From Lachnospiraceae bacterium (GTDB taxonomy: Bacteria > Bacillota > Clostridia > Lachnospirales > Lachnospiraceae): DNA of 64,000 nt. The stretch is from positions 30,461-94,460 of the forward strand of contig JAILGA010000143.1 in assembly GCA_024697225.1 (NCBI GenBank). Direction: 5' to 3'. The position numbers and the translations under genes are program-made. The notes under the pieces were generated by a model that saw only the letters and a program-made list of their open reading frames with translations, was not told the origin of the DNA and ran no database searches. How positions within the stretch are numbered: position 1 is the first letter of the stretch; every line of letters starts with the position of its first letter. Below are positions 18,196 to 27,622 of this stretch, one piece after another.

Positions 18196-19659
18196 TCACC
18201 CGTTCTGCTTCTTTCCGCCCAGTAAACCCTTGACAACGCTCTGGGCATCGAAAACAGCGATATCGTCAGGTACGTTCTGTCCGTTTGTTATGTATGACAT
18301 GGGCGCCCCGGTCCTCAGCTTTATATTATAGAGGTTGCCGGCCGCAGAAGTCTCGTCCATCTTGGTGAACAGCAGGCGGTACTGCGTCATGGCAGAATAG
18401 GAATCCGTTATATCAGTAAGATCCCTGTATTTCGTAGTGGCTGACAGCACCAGGAAAACATCCGATTCGATCACTCCGTCAAAAGCGTGAAGAAATGCGT
18501 CGGTGTTTTTTCTCTGTTCTTCGTTATGCATGGAATGCCCCGCCGTATCTATGCAGAGGAAGTCGTAATCCCTGAAATTCTCCGCTGCGGTGCGCATCTC
18601 ATCCACGGAATAGATTACCCTGCAGGGTATCTCCATTATCGAAGCATATGTCTTTAACTGCTCGGCAGCCGCTATCCTGTATGTATCGACCGTCAGGAGC
18701 GCAACCTTCTTGTGCTGCATCACAAACAGTTCTGAAGCTATCTTGGCTATCGTGGTGGTCTTGCCGACGCCGGTGGGCCCGATGAAGAAAAGCGCTTTCG
18801 GTCCTGCCTGGGCGGGAGTTATCGGTTCGGATTTACCGAATTTCAGGACCATCTTCTGATAGACATTCGCAAGCACATACTCAAGCGGCATGTTGGGTTT
18901 GTTCATCTTCTCAATCTCATCCGTCAGCTGATTGGCATATATCTCATCCACATCATTGGATATGAGAGTATTGTAGAGAAGCTTGACAAAGGTAAGCATT
19001 TCGCCGTTAACCGACGTGTCATCCTCATCCCTGGAATTGTCCGCTTTCTTATCTCTCGCAGTGGAAGAACCTCCAATCCTCTCTTCAAGAAGATTATGCA
19101 GGGAGTCGAGTTTCTCCTCAAGAACACCGACATCACCGCTTCCGGAACGCCTCGCGGCGTTTTCTGAAGGTCTTGCGTTCTGCTCGGGCCTGCCCTCGGT
19201 CGGAAGGTTAAGATCCTTCGGATGTTCCCTGGATGATCTGTCCGGGCGCTGAACTGCCTGTCTTCCGGCGCTCTGCGGCTGTCCCTGAATATCCTGAGGC
19301 GGCATCTGCCTCGCGGAACTCACCGGGTTCACAGGCGAAACCCTTGATCCGAGAGGTGGCAGAGTCCCGTCCTGGGTCGCTCTCACCAGCTTTTCACCCG
19401 CGGTCAGATCCACATTTGCTCCTGGCCTCTGATTCTGCTGGGGCCTGAGTGTCTGCATCGGCGTTTTGCCGATAGGAACGTCATCGGGTTCATCCTCCAA
19501 CGCGACAGTCACCTCCACACGCGGAGGAAGAAGGAACGCAAAAAAGCCCTTCTGCTTGACAGGCCGGACATTCATTATCACTATGCCCTGCCCCAGCTCT
19601 CTCCTTGCGTCCTCGGTAGCGTCAGCTTCAGTTTTTGCCACAAATTTCTTGATTATCAT
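18196..19659 (-). CDS. flhF: Flagellar biosynthesis SRP-like GTPase FlhF
   Basis: 487 aa. N-terminal basic B domain, a Gln/Pro-rich linker (about 85-205), then N and G domains: P-loop GPTGVGKTTT (about 293-302), LLTVDTYRIAAAEQL and the DTAG box. FlhF places the flagellum and recruits early basal-body parts. The G3 box reads DTAGHS (about 369) rather than the common DTAGR-x, so an arginine usual in SRP GTPases is replaced by His. 21 bp after flhA. Confidence 0.95.
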   Translation of the reverse strand: MIIKKFVAKTEADATEDARRELGQGIVIMNVRPVKQKGFFAFLLPPRVEVTVALEDEPDDVPIGKTPMQTLRPQQNQRPGANVDLTAGEKLVRATQDGTLPPLGSRVSPVNPVSSARQMPPQDIQGQPQSAGRQAVQRPDRSSREHPKDLNLPTEGRPEQNARPSENAARRSGSGDVGVLEEKLDSLHNLLEERIGGSSTARDKKADNSRDEDDTSVNGEMLTFVKLLYNTLISNDVDEIYANQLTDEIEKMNKPNMPLEYVLANVYQKMVLKFGKSEPITPAQAGPKALFFIGPTGVGKTTTIAKIASELFVMQHKKVALLTVDTYRIAAAEQLKTYASIMEIPCRVIYSVDEMRTAAENFRDYDFLCIDTAGHSMHNEEQRKNTDAFLHAFDGVIESDVFLVLSATTKYRDLTDITDSYSAMTQYRLLFTKMDETSAAGNLYNIKLRTGAPMSYITNGQNVPDDIAVFDAQSVVKGLLGGKKQNG

Positions 19660-19680
19660 ATCAGTCCGCGGTCCTTGTCA

Positions 19681-21735
19681 TCACACGTCTATAACACCGA
19701 TGGGATTGAAGTGCACGCCGTTATCGATCTCATTATATGATATCACGATCAGATCCCTGAATCTGTCCTCGGTCATCCTCTTAAAGTACATGCGCACGAT
19801 GGGTGATGTCATGATGATCGGATACTTGCCCATCTCCTCAAGTTTTCTTCCCCATTCACCGGCGGCATTTATAATGGCGGCGGATCTGTCGGGATCCAGC
19901 GTGATATAAGCGCCGTTCTCCGTCTGTTTGACGCTTGCCATGATCTCCTGTTCAAGCTCATACTTGAGCGCCACCACCGGCGTCTCCTCACCGGGCGGGA
20001 AATACTTCCCGCAGATCGCGCGCTTAAGAGCCTGTCTCACATACTCCGTCAGGATATCGGGATCGTGCGTGGAGGGCGCGTAATCCGCAAGAGTCTCGAA
20101 GATCGTGACAAGATCCCTTATGGAGACGCCTTCCCTAAGCAGATTCTGCAGAACCTTCTCAATCTCGCCCAGACTCATGAGCTTAGGATACAGCTCATCG
20201 ACAAGCGCCTGGTTGTTGTTCTTGAGGTTATCGACCAGGTTCTGTACATCCTGTCTGGTGAGCAGCTCTGCAATATGTTCTCTTATCACCTCCGTCAGGT
20301 GCGTCGCGATTATTGACGGAGGATCCACAACGGTGTAGCCGTAGCTTTCCGCCCTCTCCCTCTGGCTCTCGGTGATCCATGTCGCCGGCAGATGGAATGA
20401 AGGTTCAAAGGTGTCTATACCGACGATCTTTTCCTCCACATGACCCGGATTCATGGCCATGTAGTGATCGAACATGATCTCGCCCTCGCTGATCTGGATG
20501 CCCTTTATCTTGATGATATACTGATTGGGATTGAGCTGTATATTGTCGCGCAGTCTTATGATGGGCACGACAGTTCCCAGTTCAAGCGCTATCTGTCTGC
20601 GGATCATGACAACGCGGTCAAGCAGGTCACCGCCCTGATTGACATCCGCAAGGGGAATGATGCCGTAGCCGAACTCCAGCTCAATGGGATCCACCTGGAG
20701 CAGCGAGTTAACATTCTCGGGCTGCCTTATCTCCTCGGCGGTGGTCTCCTCCTGTTCCGCCTCGGTCTCTATTCCGACTGTCTCAAGCGTGCCGGTCATG
20801 ACCCGTCCGCATACGATAAAGAGCGCGCCGATAGCGATATAGATCACATCCGGCAGGGGTGTCGCTATGCCAAGGAAAGCCACAAGCGCACCCACAAGAT
20901 AGAGAGCCTTCGGCATCGAGAAGAGCTGCTTGATAAGCGTAGAGCCGAACTCCGCCTCCTTGGCGCCCTTGGTGACAAGCACACCCGTTGCAAGCGATAT
21001 CAGCAGCGATGGTATGGAACTGACAAGGCCGTCACCGATGGTAAGTATGGTGAAGTGATCGAGCGCCTCGTTGATGCTCATGCCCTGGCGCCACATTCCC
21101 ATTGCTATACCGCCCACAATATTGATCGCAGTGATTATGAGACCGGCAGTCGTGTCTCCCTTGACATACTTTGTGGCACCGTCCATGGATCCGAAGAAGC
21201 TTGCCTCATCCTGAAGCTTCTGCCTCCTTGCCATTGCCTCCTGATCGGTTATGGCACCGGTGTTCAGATCGGCGTCAATAGCCATCTGTTTACCGGGCAT
21301 GGCGTCCAGCGTAAACCTTGCCGTGACCTCCGAAACACGCTCCGAGCCCTTATTGATGACCTGCAGCTGCACTATGATCAGGATAATATAGACGACAACA
21401 CCTATGACCAGATCGCCGCCGCCCACAAATTCACCGAACACCTCAATGACGCGTCCTGCGTTACCTGTAGACAATATCATTCTGGTCGACGAAACGTTTA
21501 GTCCTACACGAAATATCGTACTGATCAGCAGGATGGTGGGATAATTGGACATCTCCAGCACTTCACGCACATACATGGCGTTGAAAAGTATGGCAAAGGA
21601 GATGGACATATCAACCGCGAGAAGGATATCCAGCAGCCAGTCCGAGAGGGGTATGATCAGCATGACGAAGGCGAACACAACATACAGTGCAACGCCGTAG
21701 TCAAAGATCCGCGAGCGGAACTTATCTCTGGTCAT
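19681..21735 (-). CDS. flhA: Flagellar type III export protein FlhA
   Basis: 684 aa, typical length. The N-terminal membrane half has about eight helices. The FHIPEP-family cytoplasmic loop (SEVTARFTLDAMPGKQMAI, about 150-180) is well conserved. The C-terminal cytosolic ring domain (about 345-684) is the docking site for chaperone-substrate complexes. A strong purine-rich SD (AAAGGGGG) lies 13 nt upstream. The 100-bp gap after flhB contains an A/T-rich stretch with only a weak promoter candidate. Confidence 0.97.
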   Translation of the reverse strand: MTRDKFRSRIFDYGVALYVVFAFVMLIIPLSDWLLDILLAVDMSISFAILFNAMYVREVLEMSNYPTILLISTIFRVGLNVSSTRMILSTGNAGRVIEVFGEFVGGGDLVIGVVVYIILIIVQLQVINKGSERVSEVTARFTLDAMPGKQMAIDADLNTGAITDQEAMARRQKLQDEASFFGSMDGATKYVKGDTTAGLIITAINIVGGIAMGMWRQGMSINEALDHFTILTIGDGLVSSIPSLLISLATGVLVTKGAKEAEFGSTLIKQLFSMPKALYLVGALVAFLGIATPLPDVIYIAIGALFIVCGRVMTGTLETVGIETEAEQEETTAEEIRQPENVNSLLQVDPIELEFGYGIIPLADVNQGGDLLDRVVMIRRQIALELGTVVPIIRLRDNIQLNPNQYIIKIKGIQISEGEIMFDHYMAMNPGHVEEKIVGIDTFEPSFHLPATWITESQRERAESYGYTVVDPPSIIATHLTEVIREHIAELLTRQDVQNLVDNLKNNNQALVDELYPKLMSLGEIEKVLQNLLREGVSIRDLVTIFETLADYAPSTHDPDILTEYVRQALKRAICGKYFPPGEETPVVALKYELEQEIMASVKQTENGAYITLDPDRSAAIINAAGEWGRKLEEMGKYPIIMTSPIVRMYFKRMTEDRFRDLIVISYNEIDNGVHFNPIGVIDV

Positions 21736-21835
21736 CTGTGACTGTTACCCCCTTTCGACAATTTAACTTATATACTATATCATAAAAAGGGTTTCCCGTC
21801 ACGTCCGCAGCAACAAATTAATAAACGGATTTTTG

Positions 21836-23005
21836 TTATATTTTACCTTTTATCTTGTATACAAAGGCCAGTACATTTGCCACTGCCTCATACAGCTCCG
21901 GCGGGATCTCTGCGCCCAGCGGAACATTGGCATACAGCATACGCGCAAGAGGCTTATCCTCGTATATCTCGATATTGCACTCTTTCGCGGTCTCCTTTAT
22001 CTTCTGTGCAAGATGATCCGTTCCCTTGGCGATCACGACCGGCGCATGATACGTATCCTGCTCGTATTTAAGCGCCACGGCATAATGAGTAGGGTTTGTG
22101 ATGACCACATCCGCCTGGGGAAGCGCACTCATCATCCTTCTTCTGGATGCCTCCATCATCTTCTGTCTGATCCTTGATTTGATCTGAGGATCTCCCTCCT
22201 GGTTCTTATACTCGTCCTTGACCTCCTGCTTGGTCATCTTCATCTCTTCGTGGAATTTGTGCTTCTGGTAGATAAAGTCGACTGCGGCAATGATCATATA
22301 CACAAGCGCGATACGAAGCCCAAGATTGAATATAATGTCATACATCGCCGCGAGAGCCTGTCTCAGCGGCATATCGTAGAGAAGAAACAGCGACTCCCTG
22401 CGCCCGATTATATATGTGTAAACCACGATGCTTATCATTGCCAGCTTGGCGATGGACTTAAAGAGTTCAAAAAGCTTTTCCATAGAGAACAGCTTCTTCA
22501 TCCCGGAAATGGGATTGAGCTTTGAAAAATTGGGTTTAAGAGGCTTTGTAGTGACATGCCATTTGACCTGAAGAAGATCGGTCAGAAACGCCACAAGGAA
22601 ACCCACCGCAAAAAATGGCGCGATAAGGGTCAGCACACGAAAGATAGCCTCCCTGAACAGCCTGTTGATAGTGGTCATGGGCACACGCCCGTCATACATC
22701 TGTATAAGCGCGGGCATATCCTCATACATCTTCTCAAAGAAATTCCGGAAATTGCTCCCGAAGGTCGGAAGAAAAATCCGAAGCAGAATAAACAGCGCAA
22801 GTATCGACAGCGCCTGGTTGATCTCCCTGCTCTTCGCGACATTGCCTTCATCTCTGGCATCCTTGAGACGTTTGGCCGTGGGTTCCTCGGTCTTCTCGCC
22901 TCCGGGGCCCTCCTTAGCGAAGAACTGGATATCCATTTCCAGACGGCGGTCTCCGGAAGGATATCCCTGTCTGTATGCGGTTGGGATCACAAATCTCTTT
23001 TTCAA
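21836..23005 (-). CDS. flhB: Flagellar export gate switch protein FlhB
   Basis: 389 aa: N-terminal signature FFAKEGPGGEKTEEPTAKRL (about 28-47), four transmembrane helices and a C-terminal domain with the autocleavage motif NPTH (about 302) needed for the rod/hook-to-filament substrate switch. The TTG at 23005 overlaps the fliR stop and has GGGAG 10 nt upstream; the ATG at codon 24 is an alternative start closer to many homologues. Confidence 0.95.
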   Translation of the reverse strand: MKKRFVIPTAYRQGYPSGDRRLEMDIQFFAKEGPGGEKTEEPTAKRLKDARDEGNVAKSREINQALSILALFILLRIFLPTFGSNFRNFFEKMYEDMPALIQMYDGRVPMTTINRLFREAIFRVLTLIAPFFAVGFLVAFLTDLLQVKWHVTTKPLKPNFSKLNPISGMKKLFSMEKLFELFKSIAKLAMISIVVYTYIIGRRESLFLLYDMPLRQALAAMYDIIFNLGLRIALVYMIIAAVDFIYQKHKFHEEMKMTKQEVKDEYKNQEGDPQIKSRIRQKMMEASRRRMMSALPQADVVITNPTHYAVALKYEQDTYHAPVVIAKGTDHLAQKIKETAKECNIEIYEDKPLARMLYANVPLGAEIPPELYEAVANVLAFVYKIKGKI

Positions 23006-23787
23006 GGCATCATGGCTCCCGTGAATCCCTTCAGCATCTGCTGCATATACCTGAAAATAAAATCGGCGGCATGCCCCAGCGTTATCGATGTCATGTAGAG
23101 GATCGCCATACCTGTGAGTATCTTTATCTGCATTCCCACGGCGAACATGTTCATCTGCGGCGCCACCTTTGCCAGTATTCCCAGCACTATATTTATTATA
23201 AAAGTTATCACAAACACCGGAAGACAGATCCTGAAGCCGATGATGATGTAATTTCTGAAATATGTCATTATCTGCTGCAGGAGCATGCCGCTGCGGATCA
23301 CAGCCCCGTTCACCGGGATCATAGTGAATGAGTCAGCGATGGCGGAAAGGATATACCGGTAAAGACCGCTTACGAGCATCATTGCAAGCAGAGTGTACTG
23401 ATAGAGCGATCCCGAGACAGTGACCTGGTTTCTTGATACGGGGTCAAAGAGCGAGACCATGGAAAGACCTACCTGCATATCCACCAGATTGCCGGCAAAA
23501 GAGGTTATCGTAGTGACGATCTGTGCCGCAAGTCCCAAAAAAAGCCCCACAGCCACTTCCTTCAGAACGATGACCGCATAGCCAATCACCGTGTCATACT
23601 CAAGGGGAACCATCGGAACCGTACCATACAGAAGGATCGAAACAAATACGGCAAAAGTGATCTTGAAACGGTTTGGCGGAACGCCCTGCATTCCGAACAC
23701 CGGAGCCACGGCCGTAAATGTCGCCACCCGCATAAGTATCAGCAGAAAGTATTCCAGATCTCCGTAGCTGAAAGTGTAATCAAGCAT
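23002..23787 (-). CDS. fliR: Flagellar export gate protein FliR
   Basis: 261 aa, six hydrophobic helices spanning the protein, normal length for FliR, a component of the FliPQR export gate. It ends with a 4-nt overlap into flhB and begins 16 bp after fliQ, the usual PQR-flhB-flhA order. Confidence 0.96.
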   Translation of the reverse strand: MLDYTFSYGDLEYFLLILMRVATFTAVAPVFGMQGVPPNRFKITFAVFVSILLYGTVPMVPLEYDTVIGYAVIVLKEVAVGLFLGLAAQIVTTITSFAGNLVDMQVGLSMVSLFDPVSRNQVTVSGSLYQYTLLAMMLVSGLYRYILSAIADSFTMIPVNGAVIRSGMLLQQIMTYFRNYIIIGFRICLPVFVITFIINIVLGILAKVAPQMNMFAVGMQIKILTGMAILYMTSITLGHAADFIFRYMQQMLKGFTGAMMP

Positions 23788-23803
23788 AGCCGCACCTGTC
23801 CGG

Positions 23804-24073
23804 TCACTTGATATAGAGGCTGAAGCTGCTCCACAGCTTTGTGATATAATCGGTTATCGTCGTTGCCATCCAGTTGCCAAGAAGGATAATGGCGATAAAT
23901 GTCAGTATTATCTTGGGTATCGAGGTGAGTGTCTGCTCCTGTATGGATGTAACGGTCTGAAAGATCGAGATCACCAGACCGACGACAAGAGAGACCAAAA
24001 GACACGGCGCAGAAAGCCTGATAACGAGAAACAGGGCATCCTGAACGATCATATTCACATCATTAATCGTCAT
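23804..24073 (-). CDS. fliQ: Flagellar export gate protein FliQ
   Basis: 89 aa with two transmembrane helices (about 15-38 and 52-75) and the family motif SIFQTVTSIQEQTLTSIPKI between them. Helical subunit of the FliPQR gate. SD GAGGAAGAC; 9 bp after fliP. Confidence 0.97.
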   Translation of the reverse strand: MTINDVNMIVQDALFLVIRLSAPCLLVSLVVGLVISIFQTVTSIQEQTLTSIPKIILTFIAIILLGNWMATTITDYITKLWSSFSLYIK

Positions 24074-24082
24074 GTCTTCCTC

Positions 24083-25024
24083 CTAGTAGAATGTCTTTAC
24101 CAGACTGCCTATAATGAGGTTCCATCCGTCAGCCAGCACAAAAAGCAATATCTTGAAGGGCATAGATATGGTGGTAGGCGGCAGCATCATCATACCCATA
24201 CTCATCAGCACCGAAGCCACGACCATATCAATGACGATAAAAGGTATGTAGATGATAAAGCCGATGATAAATCCGGTTCTCAACTCACTTACCATAAAGC
24301 TGGGTATCAGGACCTGATTGGGTATGCTGTCAAGTTCACCGTCCCAGTCAGTCTTTGATATTTCCATGAACATGCGCACGTCCTTGGTCTGCGTCTGCCC
24401 GTACATGAAGGTTCTTATGGGCTGCATTGCCGTCTCAAAAAAGACCTGCTGATCCATCTCCCCGTTTTCAAACGGTATGACGGCGTCATTATACACGGCA
24501 GTTATCGTAGGCTGCATGATAAACAGCGTTAGGAAAAGCGCAAGGCCTAGCAGAACCATGTTCGGCGGCGCCGTCTGCGTTGCAAGCGCCTGTCTCGTAA
24601 AGTGCATCACAACTATGATCCTCGTAAAGGAGGTCATCATCACGAGCATCAAAGGTGCCAGCGAAATCAGCGTGAGAGTTATGAGTATCCGGAGGGCACC
24701 GTTTATTGTTCCGTTGCCGTTGTCGTAGGTCACAGTGACCGTATTGGCAATATTCAGTTCAGCAAGATCATCGGGATCCTGAGCAGTACCAGGCTCCGTT
24801 ATATTGGTTCTGTCGGTCATCGAGCCCGTAGGAGGCGGATCCGCGTCAACAAGCGGATCCGTGGTCTGATTCTCGATCACCGCTGTTGCCGGGTTCTGAA
24901 CCGCAGCATGCGCATTTAGGGGCAGAACAAGCATCGCACCAACAAGCACGCAGATAAAGAAAGCGGCTGATGATGCCGCCATCCGTAATGATATACCCCT
25001 TTTTTTGTCACTCCTCTTTGTCAA
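24083..25024 (-). CDS. fliP: Flagellar export gate protein FliP
   Basis: 313 aa. Signal peptide (positively charged KRSDKKRG, hydrophobic core, cleavage near NAHA-A), then an unusually long Pro/Asp/Thr-rich exported segment (about 45-95), then four conserved helices with the FliP signatures MMTSFTRIIVV and PFIVIDMVVASVLMSMGMMM. The start is TTG 25024, overlapping fliO by 17 nt; AAGGA lies 8 nt upstream and the alternative ATG (24982) would remove the charged n-region. Confidence 0.94.
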   Translation of the reverse strand: MTKRSDKKRGISLRMAASSAAFFICVLVGAMLVLPLNAHAAVQNPATAVIENQTTDPLVDADPPPTGSMTDRTNITEPGTAQDPDDLAELNIANTVTVTYDNGNGTINGALRILITLTLISLAPLMLVMMTSFTRIIVVMHFTRQALATQTAPPNMVLLGLALFLTLFIMQPTITAVYNDAVIPFENGEMDQQVFFETAMQPIRTFMYGQTQTKDVRMFMEISKTDWDGELDSIPNQVLIPSFMVSELRTGFIIGFIIYIPFIVIDMVVASVLMSMGMMMLPPTTISMPFKILLFVLADGWNLIIGSLVKTFY

Positions 25025-25379
25025 TCCGGTCTTCCTTTTTCCCGAGATTTTTCAGCACACTCCCAAAATCCGGCATATTGCCCGGTTTCTTTTCGGGGAT
25101 CGATATCTGTATCTCGTCCGCGGTCCACTCTCCGAGTTTCTCCACGTGATCCTTTCCCACAGCCACGGCGATATATCTGTCCCCGATCTTCAAAAGCTCA
25201 ACTACCTGTGACTGAGACAGGCGCGCGGCTTCAATTATCTCAATATTGGTACCGGCGATCCCTCCGGTCTTCTGATAACCCGCGATAAAGCGCGCGGTGA
25301 GCCACGCGAGAACAAGTACCAGCGCGAAGACCGCGAGCATCGTCAGAAGCTGGGAAACGGATCCGGTCGGCGTGTACAT
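25008..25379 (-). CDS. fliO: Flagellar biosynthetic protein FliO (FliZ)
   Basis: 123 aa with one N-terminal membrane helix (about 10-30) followed by the FliO beta domain (EIIEAARLSQSQVVELLKIG, DRYIAVAV). FliO helps assemble the FliP ring. It overlaps fliP by 17 nt and begins 2 nt after fliY. In Bacillus subtilis cheY lies between fliY and fliZ; here there is no room for it. Confidence 0.88.
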   Translation of the reverse strand: MYTPTGSVSQLLTMLAVFALVLVLAWLTARFIAGYQKTGGIAGTNIEIIEAARLSQSQVVELLKIGDRYIAVAVGKDHVEKLGEWTADEIQISIPEKKPGNMPDFGSVLKNLGKKEDRIDKEE

Positions 25380-25381
25380 TT

Positions 25382-26626
25382 CTACTTCACTATCTCCGTG
25401 ACACGCACGCCGAAACTTTCTTCAATGACAACAACCTCGCCCTTAGCCACAAGCTTGCCGTTAACCAGTACATCCACCGGTTCGCCCGCTATCTTGTCCA
25501 GTTCAACAATGGTGCCCGGTGCAAAGTCAAGAATATCCGATATCGGTCTCTTGGTACGTCCGAGCTCAACCGTGACATCAAGAGGAACATCCTGAATGAG
25601 ACTGATATTCTCAGCTCCGGGTATGTTCGACATATCCGCGGGGAAACTCTGGAACTGGGCCGTCTGATAATCCTGCGGCGCCTGCATGGGCATACTCATG
25701 GGCATTCCCATAGGCATCTGCATCTGAGGCATCTGCATCTGGGGCATCTGCATCTGGGGCATCTGCATCTGAGGCATCTGCATCTGAGGTGTCTGCATCT
25801 GAGGTGTCTGCATCTGAGGAGCCTGAGGCATACTCATCTGAGGAGGCGGAGATGTCTGAACAGACATATCCGGCGGAGGCGCCGAAGGTGCGGGTGCGGG
25901 AGCCGGTGCCGGTTCCTCAGCCTGACTCAGGAATGTATCGTACAGTGTCCTTGCAAAATCGATCGGATACAACTGCATAAGCGCAGAGTCTATCAGATCG
26001 CCGATCTGCATGCGGAATGTGATCTTGACAAAGGTACCCGCAAGGAAAGGAGAAATCTCCGCAGGATCCTGTTCTGTCAAATCAAGAAGAGTCGACTGCG
26101 GCGGGCTGATATCGATCTTCTCGCCGAGCATGGTGGACAGTGACGTCGCCGCCGCGCCCATCATCTGGTTCATTGCTTCTGATATGGCCGAGAGCTCAAG
26201 ATCGCCCAGTTCCTTATTCTCAACATTTGTACCGTCATTGCCCATCATCAGATCCGTGATGACAAGCACGTCATGCTCTTTGAGGATCAGAATGTTGCTG
26301 CCGTCCAGACCGACCGTGTACTTAATGACCGTAAACACGCAGGGTCTGGCGTAATCCTCAAGCACGTTTTTCCACGTCGCAAGCTCAACCTTGGGCGTGG
26401 TGATATTGACCTTGAGATTTAAGAGCGAATAGAGCGTCGTCGCGGACGACCCCATGGAGATATTCGCTACCTCGCCGATGGCGTCCTTCTCAACGTCAGA
26501 GAGTTCCTCGTTCCCGAATGAACCACCGGCATCTCCTCCGCCGTCTGAAGCGGCTTCGGTTTCGCCCGTCGCGTCCATGCCGTTCAGGAGAGCGTTTATC
26601 TCATCCTGTGATAGCATCCCGTCCAT
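25382..26626 (-). CDS. fliY: Flagellar switch phosphatase FliY
   Basis: 414 aa. An N-terminal CheY-P-binding peptide (LSQDEINALLNG, 5-16) is followed by a CheC-like phosphatase domain with two signatures (D48/E52/N55 and S146/E150/N153), a Pro/Met/Gln linker including seven copies of PQMQM/T (270-304), and a C-terminal FliN (SpoA) domain (about 330-414) that joins the C-ring. It dephosphorylates CheY-P at the motor. SD GAGGA; overlaps fliM by 26 nt. Confidence 0.96.
   Translation of the reverse strand: MDGMLSQDEINALLNGMDATGETEAASDGGGDAGGSFGNEELSDVEKDAIGEVANISMGSSATTLYSLLNLKVNITTPKVELATWKNVLEDYARPCVFTVIKYTVGLDGSNILILKEHDVLVITDLMMGNDGTNVENKELGDLELSAISEAMNQMMGAAATSLSTMLGEKIDISPPQSTLLDLTEQDPAEISPFLAGTFVKITFRMQIGDLIDSALMQLYPIDFARTLYDTFLSQAEEPAPAPAPAPSAPPPDMSVQTSPPPQMSMPQAPQMQTPQMQTPQMQMPQMQMPQMQMPQMQMPQMQMPMGMPMSMPMQAPQDYQTAQFQSFPADMSNIPGAENISLIQDVPLDVTVELGRTKRPISDILDFAPGTIVELDKIAGEPVDVLVNGKLVAKGEVVVIEESFGVRVTEIVK
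25715..25819 (-). repeat. 15-bp in-frame repeat in fliY (seven PQMQ-M/T copies)
   Basis: Encodes seven consecutive pentapeptides PQMQT or PQMQM in the FliY interdomain linker; the nucleotide units are almost identical. The 15-bp period allows in-frame length change of the linker. Confidence 0.92.
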
Positions 26627-27611
26627 GCTCGTCCTCCTCTTCTCTCACGACCGATGTAACGCGTACGGCATAGTTATCCCGCACGGTTCCCGGCAGTGCG
26701 TCAAATTTATAGATGCTCCCGACGTACAGCTTCATATCGTTCGTGAGATGATTATCCAAACGTATTATATCACCTCGCTGCAGATGTATGAAATCATTAA
26801 CAGATATATGACACGATCCGAGTACTGCTCTGAGAGGTATCTCAACCCTGCGGATAAGGCTCTCAAGGTGCTCCTCATAATGATCATCGCCCCCTCTCTG
26901 CATCGTGGAATACCAGTATTTGGTATTGAGCCTGTCCATGATGCTCTCCAGGGTAAAGTACGGGAGACACACATTCATAAGTCCCTCGGTATCCCCCATC
27001 TTTATATTCAGGGTCACAATCGCTATCATGTCCGTGGGCGATATGACCTGGGCAAACTGAGGATTAGTCTCTATTCTCTCAAGAGTCGGTGATATGCCTA
27101 TCACGTTGCCCCACGGTTCTATCATCAGATTCATGCAGATATCCACAAGCCTCTGTATAAGAGGCATTTCGATATCCGTGAAGGGTCTTGCCTTTTCTAT
27201 GGCAGTTCCCTCGCCTCCGAGCATTCTGTCAATGAACGCAAATCCCAGATTGGACTGCACCTCAAGAAGTATCGTGCCCTGGAGAGGCTGAAAATTAACT
27301 ATGCCCAGTATGACCGGATTCGACAGTGCGTTCGAAAACTCCGAAAAAGTGACAGTCTCGGAGTTTGCCACCGCGACATTGACATTCTTTCTTACATAGA
27401 GCGGCAGCGTCGTGGATATCAGCCGGCCGTAATGCTCATGAATGATCTCCAGTGTACGCAGATGCTCCTTTGAGAACTTGGCAGGTCTCGCGAAATCATA
27501 TTCCTTGACCTTCTTCTCATCAGTCTGCTGCAGCTCCGCGGCATCCAGCTCGCCGCTGTTAATGCCGTTTAACAGCGCATCTATTTCACTTTGAGATAGT
27601 ACGTCAGCCAA
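26601..27611 (-). CDS. fliM: Flagellar motor switch protein FliM
   Basis: 336 aa. N-terminal CheY-P-binding peptide LSQSEIDALLNG (5-16), CheC-like middle domain (about 45-235, ending in the GGDD-E-equivalent region), and a C-terminal SpoA/FliN-like domain (about 250-325). Start TTG with AAGGAG 7 nt upstream. Part of the C-ring that sets rotation direction; 12 bp after fliL. Confidence 0.97.
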   Translation of the reverse strand: MADVLSQSEIDALLNGINSGELDAAELQQTDEKKVKEYDFARPAKFSKEHLRTLEIIHEHYGRLISTTLPLYVRKNVNVAVANSETVTFSEFSNALSNPVILGIVNFQPLQGTILLEVQSNLGFAFIDRMLGGEGTAIEKARPFTDIEMPLIQRLVDICMNLMIEPWGNVIGISPTLERIETNPQFAQVISPTDMIAIVTLNIKMGDTEGLMNVCLPYFTLESIMDRLNTKYWYSTMQRGGDDHYEEHLESLIRRVEIPLRAVLGSCHISVNDFIHLQRGDIIRLDNHLTNDMKLYVGSIYKFDALPGTVRDNYAVRVTSVVREEEDEHGRDAITG

Positions 27612-27622
27612 GTGCGGGCTCC

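Noticed and set aside
21736..21835. Promoter before flhA
   Set aside because: A/T-rich TATGATATAG stretch, but no convincing -35 at proper spacing.
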